A DNA stretch of 64,000 nt from Mycobacteroides immunogenum. Its GTDB lineage: Bacteria; Actinomycetota; Actinomycetes; Mycobacteriales; Mycobacteriaceae. Shown one piece after another: positions 34,226 to 42,639 of this stretch (within the stretch, counting starts at the first letter, position 1; the number at the start of each line of letters is the position of its first letter). Under the pieces are notes generated by a model, which was given only the letters and a program-made list of their open reading frames with translations, was not told the DNA's origin and made no database searches. The stretch spans positions 5,509,782-5,573,781 of the forward strand of contig NZ_CP011530.1 of NCBI RefSeq assembly GCF_001605725.1, given 5' to 3'. Position numbers and translations under genes: made by a program.

Positions 34226-35179
34226 GTGACGACCATACGGTATTCAGTCAGATTCGCGGCGGCCACGGCCTCCGTCGCGGCACTGCTCGCGGGGACTGCG
34301 GCCGTTGCGATCGCGGACCCCCAGCCGGCACCCGTACCCCCGGCACCGGCGGCCACTGCCAACGCCGCCGTCGCACCGGCCCCCAATGCGGCGCCGGCGC
34401 CCGCCGTGGCGCCCACGTCAGCGACCAACCCCTTGCAGCCGTCCGCGCCGACCGGCGCCGCACCGGCTACCGACGGCACGCTCACCGAGTTCTTCGCATC
34501 CAAGAACGTCAAGGTGGAGCCGCTGAACAAGAGCAGTCACGGGGTACCGCGCATCAGCATCCCGATCCCCAACAACTGGGCCAACGTGCCGGACCCGAAT
34601 GTCCCCAACGCCTACCAAGTGATTGTCAGCAAGGCCAACGGCACCGGGATCTACCAGTCCAACGCCCAGCTCACCATGAGCAAGCTGGTCGGCGAGTTCG
34701 ACACCAACGAGGCCGTCTCGCATGGCCCCGTCGAGGTCAAGACACTGCAGGGCTGGCAGCCGACCGATTCCTCGCTGGTCACCTACCAGGGATTTCCCTC
34801 GTCGATCGTGGAAGGCACTTTCCGCCAGGACGGTGAAAGCCTGAACACCTCACGCCGCGCCGTGATCATCACGCAGGGCAAGGACCGTTTCCTGGTCCAG
34901 CTGGCCGTCACCACCACCGTCGGCAACGCCATCGCGGAGGCACCCGCCACCGACCTGATCGTCAACGGTCTGCGCTTCGGGGACGCCGCGCCAGTGACCG
35001 CGCCGGTGGCCGATCCGAACGCGCTCGCCGATCCGGACGCGGTCCCGGGTGCCCCCGCGGCACCGGCTCCCGGTGCGGCGGATCCGAACGCACCGGCTTC
35101 GCCGGCACCGGGTATCCCGGGTTTGCCGGCACTGCCGACCTTGCCCGCGCCGGTGCCGCCGGCCCCGCCCGCGGCGTAG
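34226..35179 (+). CDS. proline/alanine-rich secreted antigen, Mtc28 (Rv0040c)-like, LpqN/LpqT family
   Basis: 317 residues. A signal peptide (RFAAATASVAALLAGTAAVAIADP, cleavage near ADP) leads to a Pro/Ala-rich stretch to about residue 85. The central domain (about 90-255) carries VPDPNVPNAYQVIVSKANGTGIYQSNAQLTMSKLVGEFDTNEAVSHGPVEV, GFPSSIVEGTFRQDGESLNTSRRAVI and DLIVNGLRF, which match the pattern of Mtc28, the secreted 28-kDa proline-rich antigen next to leuS in M. tuberculosis. The tail is again Pro/Ala-rich. GTG start with GGAAGGA upstream. The function of the family is unknown; it is exported, with no lipobox. Confidence 0.88.
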   Translation: MTTIRYSVRFAAATASVAALLAGTAAVAIADPQPAPVPPAPAATANAAVAPAPNAAPAPAVAPTSATNPLQPSAPTGAAPATDGTLTEFFASKNVKVEPLNKSSHGVPRISIPIPNNWANVPDPNVPNAYQVIVSKANGTGIYQSNAQLTMSKLVGEFDTNEAVSHGPVEVKTLQGWQPTDSSLVTYQGFPSSIVEGTFRQDGESLNTSRRAVIITQGKDRFLVQLAVTTTVGNAIAEAPATDLIVNGLRFGDAAPVTAPVADPNALADPDAVPGAPAAPAPGAADPNAPASPAPGIPGLPALPTLPAPVPPAPPAA

Positions 35180-35209
35180 CCGGCCACGCACCCGGCTTAA
35201 ACTAGGCGG

Positions 35210-35572
35210 GTGTTGATCGCCGCCATCGTGACCATCGCCCTCGCCGGGCTATTGGCTGCACTGTCGGCGCTGGCGTTCCTGCGGGCACCGCACGGCAGTC
35301 CGCGGCGGATGCTCGCACCCGCCCAGGCCGCGGCCGCGGCCATCTTGGCGACAGGTGGACTGGCTGCGCTATTCGGCTCCGCCACAATCGGTTTGGTGGG
35401 GCTGGCGGTGTGCGGTGTGGCCGCAGTCGTCACGGTGGGAGCGGCAGCCTGGCAGGTCGCAAAGTACACCACCGCCGCACAACAGATGTCGTCCTCGGGA
35501 GGCTGCGGCAGCTCCTGCGGGGGATGCCCGAGCGCGAGTCGCAGAGACTCGTCGGTGTGCGCCCAACCCTGA
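35210..35572 (+). CDS. small membrane protein, Rv0039c-like
   Basis: 120 residues with three membrane helices (IAAIVTIALAGLLAALSALAFL; AAAAILATGGLAALFGSA; LAVCGVAAVVTVGAAAWQV) and a short Cys-rich tail GGCGSSCGGCPSASR. The position after the Mtc28 homologue matches Rv0039c of M. tuberculosis. Three closely spaced cysteines could bind metal or a redox partner in the cytoplasm; this is only inference. TAAACT six bases before the GTG suggests leaderless translation. A weak hairpin with six T residues follows at 35629-35649. Confidence 0.7.
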   Translation: MLIAAIVTIALAGLLAALSALAFLRAPHGSPRRMLAPAQAAAAAILATGGLAALFGSATIGLVGLAVCGVAAVVTVGAAAWQVAKYTTAAQQMSSSGGCGSSCGGCPSASRRDSSVCAQP

Positions 35573-35628
35573 CATGTCCAATCTTTAGACACGGCGGCCG
35601 CGACCTCGTCGGAATGTGAGCCGTATTC

Positions 35629-35649
35629 GCCCATGTGGGCCCCTTTTTT
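35629..35649 (+). terminator. short hairpin with T-tract
   Basis: GCCCA/TGGGC (35629-35640) followed by CCC and TTTTTT. The stem is short, but the six T residues make it one of the few intrinsic-type terminators in the window. It would end the Mtc28-Rv0039 transcript before the DUF445 gene. Confidence 0.5.
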
Positions 35650-35699
35650 GGTGTTATGTTTCCGGACACTCGTGAACGGGTGTGGTCAGAAAGGGAGCC

Positions 35700-37076
35700 G
35701 TGAAAGACACCAAGCAGATGGTGAAGTTCATCCTCGTTGGTGTCCTCGCCGTCGCTTCCGGCATCGCCGCGTACATCTATCGCGACGACCAGTTGACCGT
35801 GGATCTGCTCACCATTCCCCTGTTCACCGGCATCATCGGCTACATCACCAACTGGACCGGCGTGCTGATGCTGTTCGCACCCTTGCGTTTCTACGGGTGG
35901 CGCATCCCCGGGCTACGCACGCTGTACGCGTTTCTGCCCCGGCGCGTACAGGTGATCCCCGCCATCACCTCCGACGGCCGGTTCGGCTGGCAGGGCATCG
36001 TGCCGTCGCGCGCCGAAAAAATGGCCAGCATCGCCGTCGACAAGAGCCTGGCCAAGCTCGGCAGCATCTCCGATTTCTATGAACAGCTCGAGCCCGACCT
36101 GATCGCCAATCACCTTGCGCTGATTGCCAAGTCAGAGATCCGCGGCGTCATCACCAAGATCATGGAACGTGAGGACCCTCAGCTGTGGCACAACCTGCCG
36201 CCGGCGCTGCGGGAAATGATGTTCAAGCGCATCGAGAATCAGCTGCCGCAGATCATCAAGAACATGACCGATCAGATCGGCGAGAACATCGAGCAGCTCG
36301 TCGACGCCAAGCTGATGATCATCCGGTACCTCACCGCGCATCCCAAGCTGCTCAACGACATCTTCCGGACCATGGGACACAAAGAGCTGCAGTTCATGCA
36401 GAACTTCGGTTTCTACTTCGGCTACCCGATGGGCTTCGTGCTGGTCGCAATTCTGCATTCGGTACCGCACCACTGGTGGACACCGTGGATCGTGCTGCCG
36501 CTGGGTGGGGTCATCATCGGGTACATCGTCAACTACCTCGGCATCACCATGATTTTCGAACCCGTGCACCCCAACAAGTGGGTGCCGTGGCGGCAGGGTC
36601 TGTTCATCAAGCGCAAGGCCGAGATCTCGGAGGAATACGCGCGCACCATCTCCGAGAACGTCATCACCCTGGAGAACATCGGGGACGAGATGCTCAACGG
36701 GCCCCGCTCGGATCGCACCCGGCAGATGCTCGCCGACGGCATCCGCCCGGCCCTGGAGCAGGCACTCGGGCCGGCTCGCCGCGCCATTCGGGTAGCCGTC
36801 GGCCGGCGCCAGTACGACCAAATCACCGAATCGGTCACCCTGGAAGCAACCGGCTTTGCGCCCCTTGCCTTTTCCGATCCGGAGTTCAACAAGCAACGCC
36901 AGGGCAAGATCGGCGCCTTCGTGTCCACCCAGATGCACAAGCTCTCACTCGACGATTTCAATGAGCTGCTGCGCTCGGCGGTCAAGCAGGACGAGTGGTT
37001 GCTGTTCGTGCACGGCGCCGTGCTGGGAGCCGCGGGCGGCCTGGCACACCTACTCATCTTCCCGCCAGCGGGCTGA
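35700..37076 (+). CDS. DUF445 family membrane protein
   Basis: 458 residues from GTG 35700, preceded by AGAAAGGGAG. The first helix is KFILVGVLAVASGIAAYIY; the second is DLLTIPLFTGIIGYITNWTGVLMLFAPL, the conserved DUF445 NWxxVxMLF segment. A long alpha-helical region (about 100-230) is interrupted by a further hairpin of helices (FYFGYPMGFVLVAILHSV; WTPWIVLPLGGVIIGYIVNYLGITMIFEPVHP), repeating the same motif. The protein ends in another helix, LLFVHGAVLGAAGGLAHLLIF. The family is uncharacterised; the internal repeat of the NxxxxxMIF motif suggests two-fold symmetry. Confidence 0.85.
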   Translation: MKDTKQMVKFILVGVLAVASGIAAYIYRDDQLTVDLLTIPLFTGIIGYITNWTGVLMLFAPLRFYGWRIPGLRTLYAFLPRRVQVIPAITSDGRFGWQGIVPSRAEKMASIAVDKSLAKLGSISDFYEQLEPDLIANHLALIAKSEIRGVITKIMEREDPQLWHNLPPALREMMFKRIENQLPQIIKNMTDQIGENIEQLVDAKLMIIRYLTAHPKLLNDIFRTMGHKELQFMQNFGFYFGYPMGFVLVAILHSVPHHWWTPWIVLPLGGVIIGYIVNYLGITMIFEPVHPNKWVPWRQGLFIKRKAEISEEYARTISENVITLENIGDEMLNGPRSDRTRQMLADGIRPALEQALGPARRAIRVAVGRRQYDQITESVTLEATGFAPLAFSDPEFNKQRQGKIGAFVSTQMHKLSLDDFNELLRSAVKQDEWLLFVHGAVLGAAGGLAHLLIFPPAG

Positions 37077-37112
37077 CACGCATCCGGAGCCGACCTGACA
37101 AGATGATGCCCG

Positions 37113-37946
37113 ATGACCGATAACACGCCCGTCCCAGCGCACAACAATCGTGAGCTCCGACCCGATCGCGTGGTCCAAGGGGTCGCCATGCTGGCCGCCA
37201 AAACCTGGTGGCGCGGCGTCAAGTGGTCGGCGGATGTCGCCACCACCACCGGAACCAAAATCATCGACGACGTGCGGGCTGGCCGATCGGCCACCGACAT
37301 CGCCCTGTCCGCCACCGAGCACGTGCTGGGCGCTGTACGGGACGCGCTACAGCTGCCGAGCGACTCCTCCGGGCTCACCCTGGCCAAACCGCAGAAGCCC
37401 ACACCCTCCCGCGTCACCATCGACATCACCGAATCGGGCGCCCTCGACGGCGACGAATTACGCCGCCGCGGAGCCGAATTGCTGCGGCGTTCCGCCGATG
37501 TCTCCGACGTCGAGGACACGCATCCGGCCTACGCCCGCATCATCAACCAGCTGGCTCCCGATGAGGCGCGGATCCTGCGCTTCCTTGCCGCGCACGGTGC
37601 GCAACCCGTGGTGGATGTGCGGACCAGCCGCCCGTTCGACGTCGGCTCGGAGATGATCGCCGAGGGACTGTCCATGGTCGCCGAACGTTCCGGCTGCCGC
37701 TACACCAACCGCAACAACGCGTATACGAACAACCTGGTGCGCCTCGGCCTGGTCCGCGCGTCTCCGGAAGCGGTTGCGGCCGAGCGCTATCAGGTGCTGG
37801 AGGTGCAACCCGATGTGGTCGCGGCATGCCGCCGGGCAGGGCGTGCGCACAAGACGGTGCGCCGCAGTATCCACTTGACGCCGTTCGGTGAGGACTTCTG
37901 CCGCGCCGTCATCCCCACCGATCCCTCGGTGGGCGACGACCTGTAG
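37113..37946 (+). CDS. Abi-alpha (DUF4393)-like protein
   Basis: 277 residues. The N-terminal half is amphipathic, with no clear membrane helix (MLAAKTWWRGVKWSADVATTTG; ATEHVLGAVRDALQLP). The C-terminal half (about 125-270) reads LRRRGAELLRRSADVSD, HPAYARIINQLAPDEARILRFLAAHGAQPVVDVRTSRPFD, TNNLVRLGLVRASPE and IHLTPFGEDFCRAVIP, the winged-helix-like pattern of DUF4393/Abi-alpha proteins, named for abortive infection. In mycobacteria such genes are chromosomal and syntenic, so a housekeeping role is equally likely. It follows DUF445 by 36 bases in the same direction and may be co-transcribed. Confidence 0.6.
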   Translation: MTDNTPVPAHNNRELRPDRVVQGVAMLAAKTWWRGVKWSADVATTTGTKIIDDVRAGRSATDIALSATEHVLGAVRDALQLPSDSSGLTLAKPQKPTPSRVTIDITESGALDGDELRRRGAELLRRSADVSDVEDTHPAYARIINQLAPDEARILRFLAAHGAQPVVDVRTSRPFDVGSEMIAEGLSMVAERSGCRYTNRNNAYTNNLVRLGLVRASPEAVAAERYQVLEVQPDVVAACRRAGRAHKTVRRSIHLTPFGEDFCRAVIPTDPSVGDDL

Positions 37947-37948
37947 GT

Positions 37949-38575
37949 CTAGTTGCGGCTCACGTCGATGGGGTGGGTCGCCAACAGCGACATCGGCAGT
38001 GGCTGCCGGCGCAGCACCTTGGCCCACAGATCCTCGTGGGTGTCGGTGAGCACATCGGACGGGAGCGCCGACAACACGATCCAATCGTCGCGCTCGACTT
38101 CTCCTTCAAGCTGACCGATCGTCCACCCGGAATAGCCGGCGAAGACCCTGATGCCCTCGACCAGCGGGGCGATGTCCTCGGGTTCGGCGTCCAGATCGAC
38201 CATCGCCATGCGGCCCGCCACATGGCGCAGACCCTTCACACCGTCGATGCTGACCCCCGCACGCAGCGTCGCCAGGCACAGTGCCGCATCCCGTTTGACC
38301 GGCCCACCGATGAACATGGTCTTGGGCTTACCGGCGAGCTTGGCCCACTGCGGCAGCACGTTGTACACGGCGGTCTCGCTGGGACGATTGAGCACGACAC
38401 CCAGCGTGCCGCCATCGTTGTGTTCGACGATGAAAATCACGCTGCGTCGAAACGTCGGCTCAAAGAGATTGGTGTTCGCGATCAGCAGGGTCCCGGCCCG
38501 CAGACGATGTGCGGGCGGCGCCATGTAGCCCTCGCCATATGCCTCGCCCTCTTCGGGCTCGTCCCCGTGCGCCAC
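37949..38575 (-). CDS. YqgE/AlgH (UPF0301) family protein
   Basis: 208 residues from GTG 38575. AGTLLIANTNLFEPTFRRSVIFIVEHNDGGTLGVVLNRPSE is the family hallmark, followed by FIGGPVKRDAALCL, FAGYSGWTIGQLEGEVERDDWIVL and LWAKVLRRQPLPMSLLATHPIDVSRN. An internal ATG at about codon 18 is an alternative start. The function of the family is unsettled (it was once thought to regulate alginate genes). Syntenic with Rv0038. It converges on the Abi-alpha gene and diverges from an MFS transporter; the palindrome at 38627-38640 lies between the divergent pair. Confidence 0.92.
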   Translation of the reverse strand: MAHGDEPEEGEAYGEGYMAPPAHRLRAGTLLIANTNLFEPTFRRSVIFIVEHNDGGTLGVVLNRPSETAVYNVLPQWAKLAGKPKTMFIGGPVKRDAALCLATLRAGVSIDGVKGLRHVAGRMAMVDLDAEPEDIAPLVEGIRVFAGYSGWTIGQLEGEVERDDWIVLSALPSDVLTDTHEDLWAKVLRRQPLPMSLLATHPIDVSRN

Positions 38576-38626
38576 CTCATCATCATGACACCGTTTGCCG
38601 TTTCATGACTTGTGCTCGGCCAACCG

Positions 38627-38640
38627 CTACACATTTGTAG
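38627..38640. promoter_or_regulatory. small palindrome CTACA-N4-TGTAG upstream of MFS gene
   Basis: Perfect five-base arms around CATT. A TAGTGT hexamer (38638-38643) overlaps its right arm and could be the -10 box of the MFS promoter, with a leader of about 50 bases. It resembles a BlaI/CopY-type half-site arrangement but has a longer spacer. Confidence 0.35.
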
Positions 38641-38701
38641 TGTGGGCGTTAACGCTCCGCCTCTTCCGCCCGACCGATCTCGACACACGAAAGTGACTCA
38701 C

Positions 38702-40018
38702 ATGACTGCGCGCCACTCGCCGCTGAGCCTGTGGCGCGCCATCCACGACCTGCCCGACTTCGGGCGGCTGGTGTGGGTCCGGCTACTGACCCAGTTCAGC
38801 GACGGCCTGTTCCAGGCCGCCCTCGCGGGTGCCTTGCTGTTCAACCCGGAGCGCGAAGCCGAGCCGTGGGCGATCGCCGGCGCCTTCGCGGTGCTGTTCC
38901 TGCCGTACTCGGCGCTCGGCCCGTTCGCCGGTGCGCTGCTGGACCGCTGGGACCGGCGCGCGGTCTTGATCGGCGCCAATCTGATCCGGGTACTGCTGGT
39001 GGCCCTCGTCGGATTCGAGCTGGCCTTCAGCGCCGACGACGTGGTGCTGCTGCTGGGCGCGTTGATAGTCAACGGCGTCACCCGATTCGTGACATCGGGG
39101 CTCTCGGCAGCCCTACCGCATGTGGTGCCGCGCGATCAGGTCGCGACCATGAACTCGGTCGCCACGGCGGTGGGAGCCACCGCCACCTTCTTCGGCGCCA
39201 ACTTCATGCTGATGCTGCGCGCCGTTTTCGGTGCCGGCGATTTAGGCTCTGCCACAGTCATTTTCCTGGTCATCGTGCCGACGACGGCGGCAGCCTGGGT
39301 GGCATCGGGGTTCGCCGGTGACCGGTTGGGTCCCGACGACAGCGTGCGCGCGGTGCACGGCTCGGCCTTCTACGCGGTGGCCACCGGGTGGCTGCACGGC
39401 GCCCGCACCATCGTCGGCACACCTTCGGTCTTCGACGCGCTCATCGGGCTGGCCGCCCATCGCATGGTGTTCGGGCTCAACACCTTGCTTGTCCTTGTCC
39501 TGGTCCGCACCAACGAATCGGTGTTCGCCGGGATCGGGGCCGCGGCGTTCTTCCTGGCCTGCACCGGCGTCGGCTCATTCTTGGGGACGGTCTCCACCCC
39601 CGCGCTGCTGCGCCGTTTCGGCCGCGGACGCACCCTCGGTATGGCGCTGGGCGGCGCCGTCCTCCTGCAACTGATGGCCTCGGGTTTGTACATCCCCATC
39701 GTGCTGACCGCTGCCTTCGGCCTCGGCATGGCCGGTCAGGTGATCAAGCTGTGCGCCGATGTCGGCATGCAGACCGACGTCGACGACGCGCTGCGCGGGC
39801 ACGTCTTCGCGGTGCAGGACTCGCTGTTCTGGGTCACTTTCACCGGTGCGATGGCCGTCGGCGCCGCCTTCATCACGCACGCGCATTGGCTGGCCTTCGG
39901 CGGCGCGGTGATCTACTTGATCGGACTGATCGTGCACATGACACGGACCCTTTGGCCCAGCCCGGCCGAATCCAGCCAACCCGACCCGGAAGGACACGCC
40001 CGTGACCTCGACCGCTGA
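38702..40018 (+). CDS. MFS transporter (Rv0037c-like)
   Basis: 438 residues from ATG 38702, after GAAAGTGA. About twelve membrane helices. The loop between helices 2 and 3 carries the major-facilitator motif in [32 protein letters not shown]. Other blocks: [32 protein letters not shown] and [42 protein letters not shown], seen in the NreB/TC 2.A.1.21-like drug and metabolite exporters. Substrate unknown. Its last 17 bases overlap the downstream TIGR03084 gene, so the two are translated together. Confidence 0.88.
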   Translation: MTARHSPLSLWRAIHDLPDFGRLVWVRLLTQFSDGLFQAALAGALLFNPEREAEPWAIAGAFAVLFLPYSALGPFAGALLDRWDRRAVLIGANLIRVLLVALVGFELAFSADDVVLLLGALIVNGVTRFVTSGLSAALPHVVPRDQVATMNSVATAVGATATFFGANFMLMLRAVFGAGDLGSATVIFLVIVPTTAAAWVASGFAGDRLGPDDSVRAVHGSAFYAVATGWLHGARTIVGTPSVFDALIGLAAHRMVFGLNTLLVLVLVRTNESVFAGIGAAAFFLACTGVGSFLGTVSTPALLRRFGRGRTLGMALGGAVLLQLMASGLYIPIVLTAAFGLGMAGQVIKLCADVGMQTDVDDALRGHVFAVQDSLFWVTFTGAMAVGAAFITHAHWLAFGGAVIYLIGLIVHMTRTLWPSPAESSQPDPEGHARDLDR

Positions 40019-40781
40019 CGCTGTCATCGACGACCTGCGCGATGAGAGTGACGCACTGGACGCCCTGGTGGCGCCGCTATCCGACGACGGCTGGGCTCTG
40101 GACACCCCTGCGGCGGGCTGGACCATCGCCCACCAGATCGCCCATCTGCATTGGACCGATGCGCAGTCGCTGCTGGCGGCCACCGATCCCGAGGGTTTCG
40201 CCCGCGAGCTTCCCAAGGCGATGGCCGACCCCTTCGGGTTTGTGGACAAGGCCGCCGAGGAGACCGCCCAGATTCCACCCGCGGAGCTGCTGACGCGTTG
40301 GCGCGATACCCGCAACGAGCTGCACGCGGCACTGCGCGCCGTTCCCGACGGAGTCAAGATCCCCTGGTACGGGCCGCCGATGAGCCCGGCCTCCATGGGC
40401 ACCGCCCGCCTGATGGAGACGTGGGCACACGCCCTGGATGTCGCGGACGCGCTCGCGGTGGCACCCGCTGCCACCGCGCGGTTGAAATCCATTGCTCACC
40501 TGGGTGTTCGGACCCGCGACTTTGCGTATTCGGTGCATTCATTGCCGGCTCCCGCCGCGCCGTTTCGTGTCGAGCTGACCGGCCCCGACGGGGACATCTG
40601 GACCTGGGGTCCCGACGACGCCGCCCAGCGTGTCACCGGATCGGCGCTCGACTTCTGCTATCTGGTGACCCAGCGCCGTCCGCGCGCGGACTTGGATCTG
40701 AAAGCCTTCGGCGAGGACGCCGAGAAGTGGCTCTCCATCGCGCAGGCATTCGCCGGCCCGCCCGGCGCCGGCCGGGGGTGA
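40002..40781 (+). CDS. TIGR03084 / maleylpyruvate isomerase (DinB-like) family protein
   Basis: 259 residues. The DinB-like four-helix bundle includes [27 protein letters not shown], with His residues placed for metal binding, and [16 protein letters not shown], supplying another His. A C-terminal SCP2-like domain ([38 protein letters not shown]) follows, as in mycothiol-dependent maleylpyruvate isomerases. It may use mycothiol or act as a thiol transferase; the reaction is unknown. Syntenic with Rv0036c. It starts inside the MFS gene end, and its stop overlaps the next GTG. Confidence 0.88.
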   Translation: MTSTADAVIDDLRDESDALDALVAPLSDDGWALDTPAAGWTIAHQIAHLHWTDAQSLLAATDPEGFARELPKAMADPFGFVDKAAEETAQIPPAELLTRWRDTRNELHAALRAVPDGVKIPWYGPPMSPASMGTARLMETWAHALDVADALAVAPAATARLKSIAHLGVRTRDFAYSVHSLPAPAAPFRVELTGPDGDIWTWGPDDAAQRVTGSALDFCYLVTQRRPRADLDLKAFGEDAEKWLSIAQAFAGPPGAGRG

Positions 40782-41977
40782 ATCGCGCGGTTACCGAGCG
40801 CGCGCTCGATCCCTCGGAGGCCATGTTCGCGGGAAACCGCAGCACCGTGGCGTACTCGGTGTTCGGTACCGGCGCGCTCGATATCGATGCTCTGGCAATC
40901 GCTTTCCGCGCGCTGTTGACGAGCTACCCGGTGCTGTCCGCGCACATCGTGCCCGTCGGGGCCGGTTACACGCTGCGACACGTTCCCCATCCGCCCGCAC
41001 CGCAGGTGGGTACCCGCACCGCCCTACCCCGGTCTGGCTTCACCATCACCGACCCCGACGCGGTGTGTGCCGTCGATGCGGCCCAGAGCGGCAATGCCTT
41101 TCGCCTGACCTTGCTCACCCACCACAGCATCGCCGACGCGGGCGCCGCACTGAAATACCTGGACGTTCTGTGCTCGCTGTACACCCGTGTGATCACGACG
41201 GGATCACCCGGGACCATCCGCGCGCATCCTCTGGCCATCTCGCTGGAACAGTTCCTTGCCCTGCGCGGGTACGTCATACCCGAGCCCTGCGCGCCCGCCG
41301 CATCACGCTCCGAGGCGCCGGTCGACCCGACGGTCGTGGTCCGGCACGGGCGCACCCAGCTCGGGCATGAGCAGACCGCGCAGTTGTTCGACACGGCCCG
41401 TGCGGTCCGCCTGACCGTGCACGGAGTCGTGTGTGCCGCGATCCTGCTTGCCGCTCACGCGCTTTCACGATCACCGGACCCGGTCCCCTTTTGCCTGACG
41501 TCCTCGGTCGACCTACGTACCCGAACCGGCACACCCATCACCGCGGTGCAGGGCACGGTGATCCAGGGTGCCGACACCGCGGCTCTGACAGTCACCCCCG
41601 ATGACGACCCGCTGCGCCTGGCTGGCGCGGTACTGGATTCCCTGGCCGGCGGCCTCGCGGATGGCGGTGTGCACCAAGCATTTCTGCGCAATCCGCTGCC
41701 GCGGCAGCCGTCGATCAAGAATCCGCTCATGGTGACGAACTGGGGACGGATACCGCCGCTACAGCTGCCCGAGGGACTACACGTCCATGATTTCCGCGCC
41801 ACCGTGCGCGGTAGGCGTATTGGGCTGCGCGCCACAACTCTTCCGCCGAGCTTCTTCGTCACCACCTGCGACGGGCGACTCAGCCTCGATCATCCGGTAT
41901 GGGTGGCCGATGAGTCCGATCCGACGCTCGCGTGGACGGCGGCGCTAGGGCGCGCCTTCGACCGGCTTCTCCGCTGA
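40778..41977 (+). CDS. PapA-like condensation-domain acyltransferase
   Basis: 399 residues from a GTG that overlaps the previous stop (GTGA). The condensation motif is [24 protein letters not shown]: the HHxxxDG signature is present except that Ala follows the Asp instead of Gly. Other family landmarks are [16 protein letters not shown] near the N-terminus and [12 protein letters not shown], the second half-domain strand. The relatives PapA5 and similar proteins esterify phthiocerol with mycocerosic acids or build other lipids; the acceptor here is unknown and no polyketide synthase is adjacent. The third gene of the MFS-TIGR03084-PapA operon, so an exported acylated product is conceivable. 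Confidence 0.75.
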   Translation: MNRAVTERALDPSEAMFAGNRSTVAYSVFGTGALDIDALAIAFRALLTSYPVLSAHIVPVGAGYTLRHVPHPPAPQVGTRTALPRSGFTITDPDAVCAVDAAQSGNAFRLTLLTHHSIADAGAALKYLDVLCSLYTRVITTGSPGTIRAHPLAISLEQFLALRGYVIPEPCAPAASRSEAPVDPTVVVRHGRTQLGHEQTAQLFDTARAVRLTVHGVVCAAILLAAHALSRSPDPVPFCLTSSVDLRTRTGTPITAVQGTVIQGADTAALTVTPDDDPLRLAGAVLDSLAGGLADGGVHQAFLRNPLPRQPSIKNPLMVTNWGRIPPLQLPEGLHVHDFRATVRGRRIGLRATTLPPSFFVTTCDGRLSLDHPVWVADESDPTLAWTAALGRAFDRLLR

Positions 41978-42493
41978 CAGCCGCGCCGGGCCTAGTGTCC
42001 GGGCCGCATCGGCGACACCGTCCCTGTCCACATCGGTGAGCACGATGTCCCACCGACCGTCCCCCGTGGTGTCGACGTACACGGAATTACCCGGATCCGC
42101 GGCACTGAAAGCCCGTTCGGCGTGGCCGTCACCATCCGCGTCGATCAGCTGCTCGGGCTTGCCGTCCCCGTCGACATCGGCTGTGCCGCCGGGGTGTTCG
42201 GTGCCATCAAGACCGAACCAGCTGACCGACCCGCTTCGTTCCACGTGAAACGCCCACGTGCCCAGGCCATCATCGGTGAAGTAGGTCTCGGGCCTGCCGT
42301 CGTTGTCGATATCCAGCACGCTGTGGTCGGCCGAACCGTCGCCGTCGGAGTCCCACATCATGTCGTCGAACAGCCCGTCACCGTCGAAGTCCAGCCGCAC
42401 CGCATCCATGATCCCGTCGCCGTCCAGGTCGGCGTTGGGTGGCGCGTCCCACGCGGTGACCACTCCGTCTCCCCCACCGAAGCAATAGTCCAT
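41945..42493 (-). CDS. DxDGDG-repeat (calcium-binding-like) protein
   Basis: 182 residues from ATG 42493, beginning MDYCFGGGDGVVTAWDAPPNAD. Eight acidic repeats follow: DLDGDGIMD, DFDGDGLFD, DSDGDGSAD, DIDNDGRPE, DVDGDGKPE, DADGDGHAE, DTTGDGRWD and DVDRDGVAD. These resemble thrombospondin type-3 and EF-hand calcium loops. Between repeats lie short beta-like segments (YFTDDGLGTWAFHVERSGSVSWFGLDG). There is no signal peptide from this start; an upstream in-frame start at 42622 adds no convincing one. Mycobacterial homologues are often called pullulanase, without any glycosidase domain visible here. It overlaps the convergent PapA gene by 33 bases. Confidence 0.75.
   Translation of the reverse strand: MDYCFGGGDGVVTAWDAPPNADLDGDGIMDAVRLDFDGDGLFDDMMWDSDGDGSADHSVLDIDNDGRPETYFTDDGLGTWAFHVERSGSVSWFGLDGTEHPGGTADVDGDGKPEQLIDADGDGHAERAFSAADPGNSVYVDTTGDGRWDIVLTDVDRDGVADAARTLGPARLSAEKPVEGAP
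42238..42251. other. parS-like sequence with one mismatch
   Basis: GTTCCACGTGAAAC differs from the parS core GTTTCACGTGAAAC by one base. It lies inside the DxDGDG-repeat gene, about 18 kb from the two perfect parS sites. It may bind ParB weakly or be accidental. Confidence 0.35.
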
Positions 42494-42542
42494 ATCCGAT
42501 ATGAGCCCCCGCCGGCGCCGGGCGTTCCGCCTTGTTCCGGCA

Positions 42543-42551
42543 TGTGGATAA
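42543..42551 (-). other. perfect DnaA box (TTATCCACA)
   Basis: TGTGGATAA on the plus strand, i.e. TTATCCACA on the minus strand, lies 50 bases upstream of the DxDGDG gene start and about 90 bases before the TauE/SafE gene. A single box can occur by chance in a genome this size. Confidence 0.45.
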
Positions 42552-42639
42552 CCCCGCAGACAGAAGGTGCGCTGATATCGGTGCATATCGGTAGGAGGAG
42601 ATCGGCAGCGATTCGGTTCCATCCGTAGTCTCTGACCCC

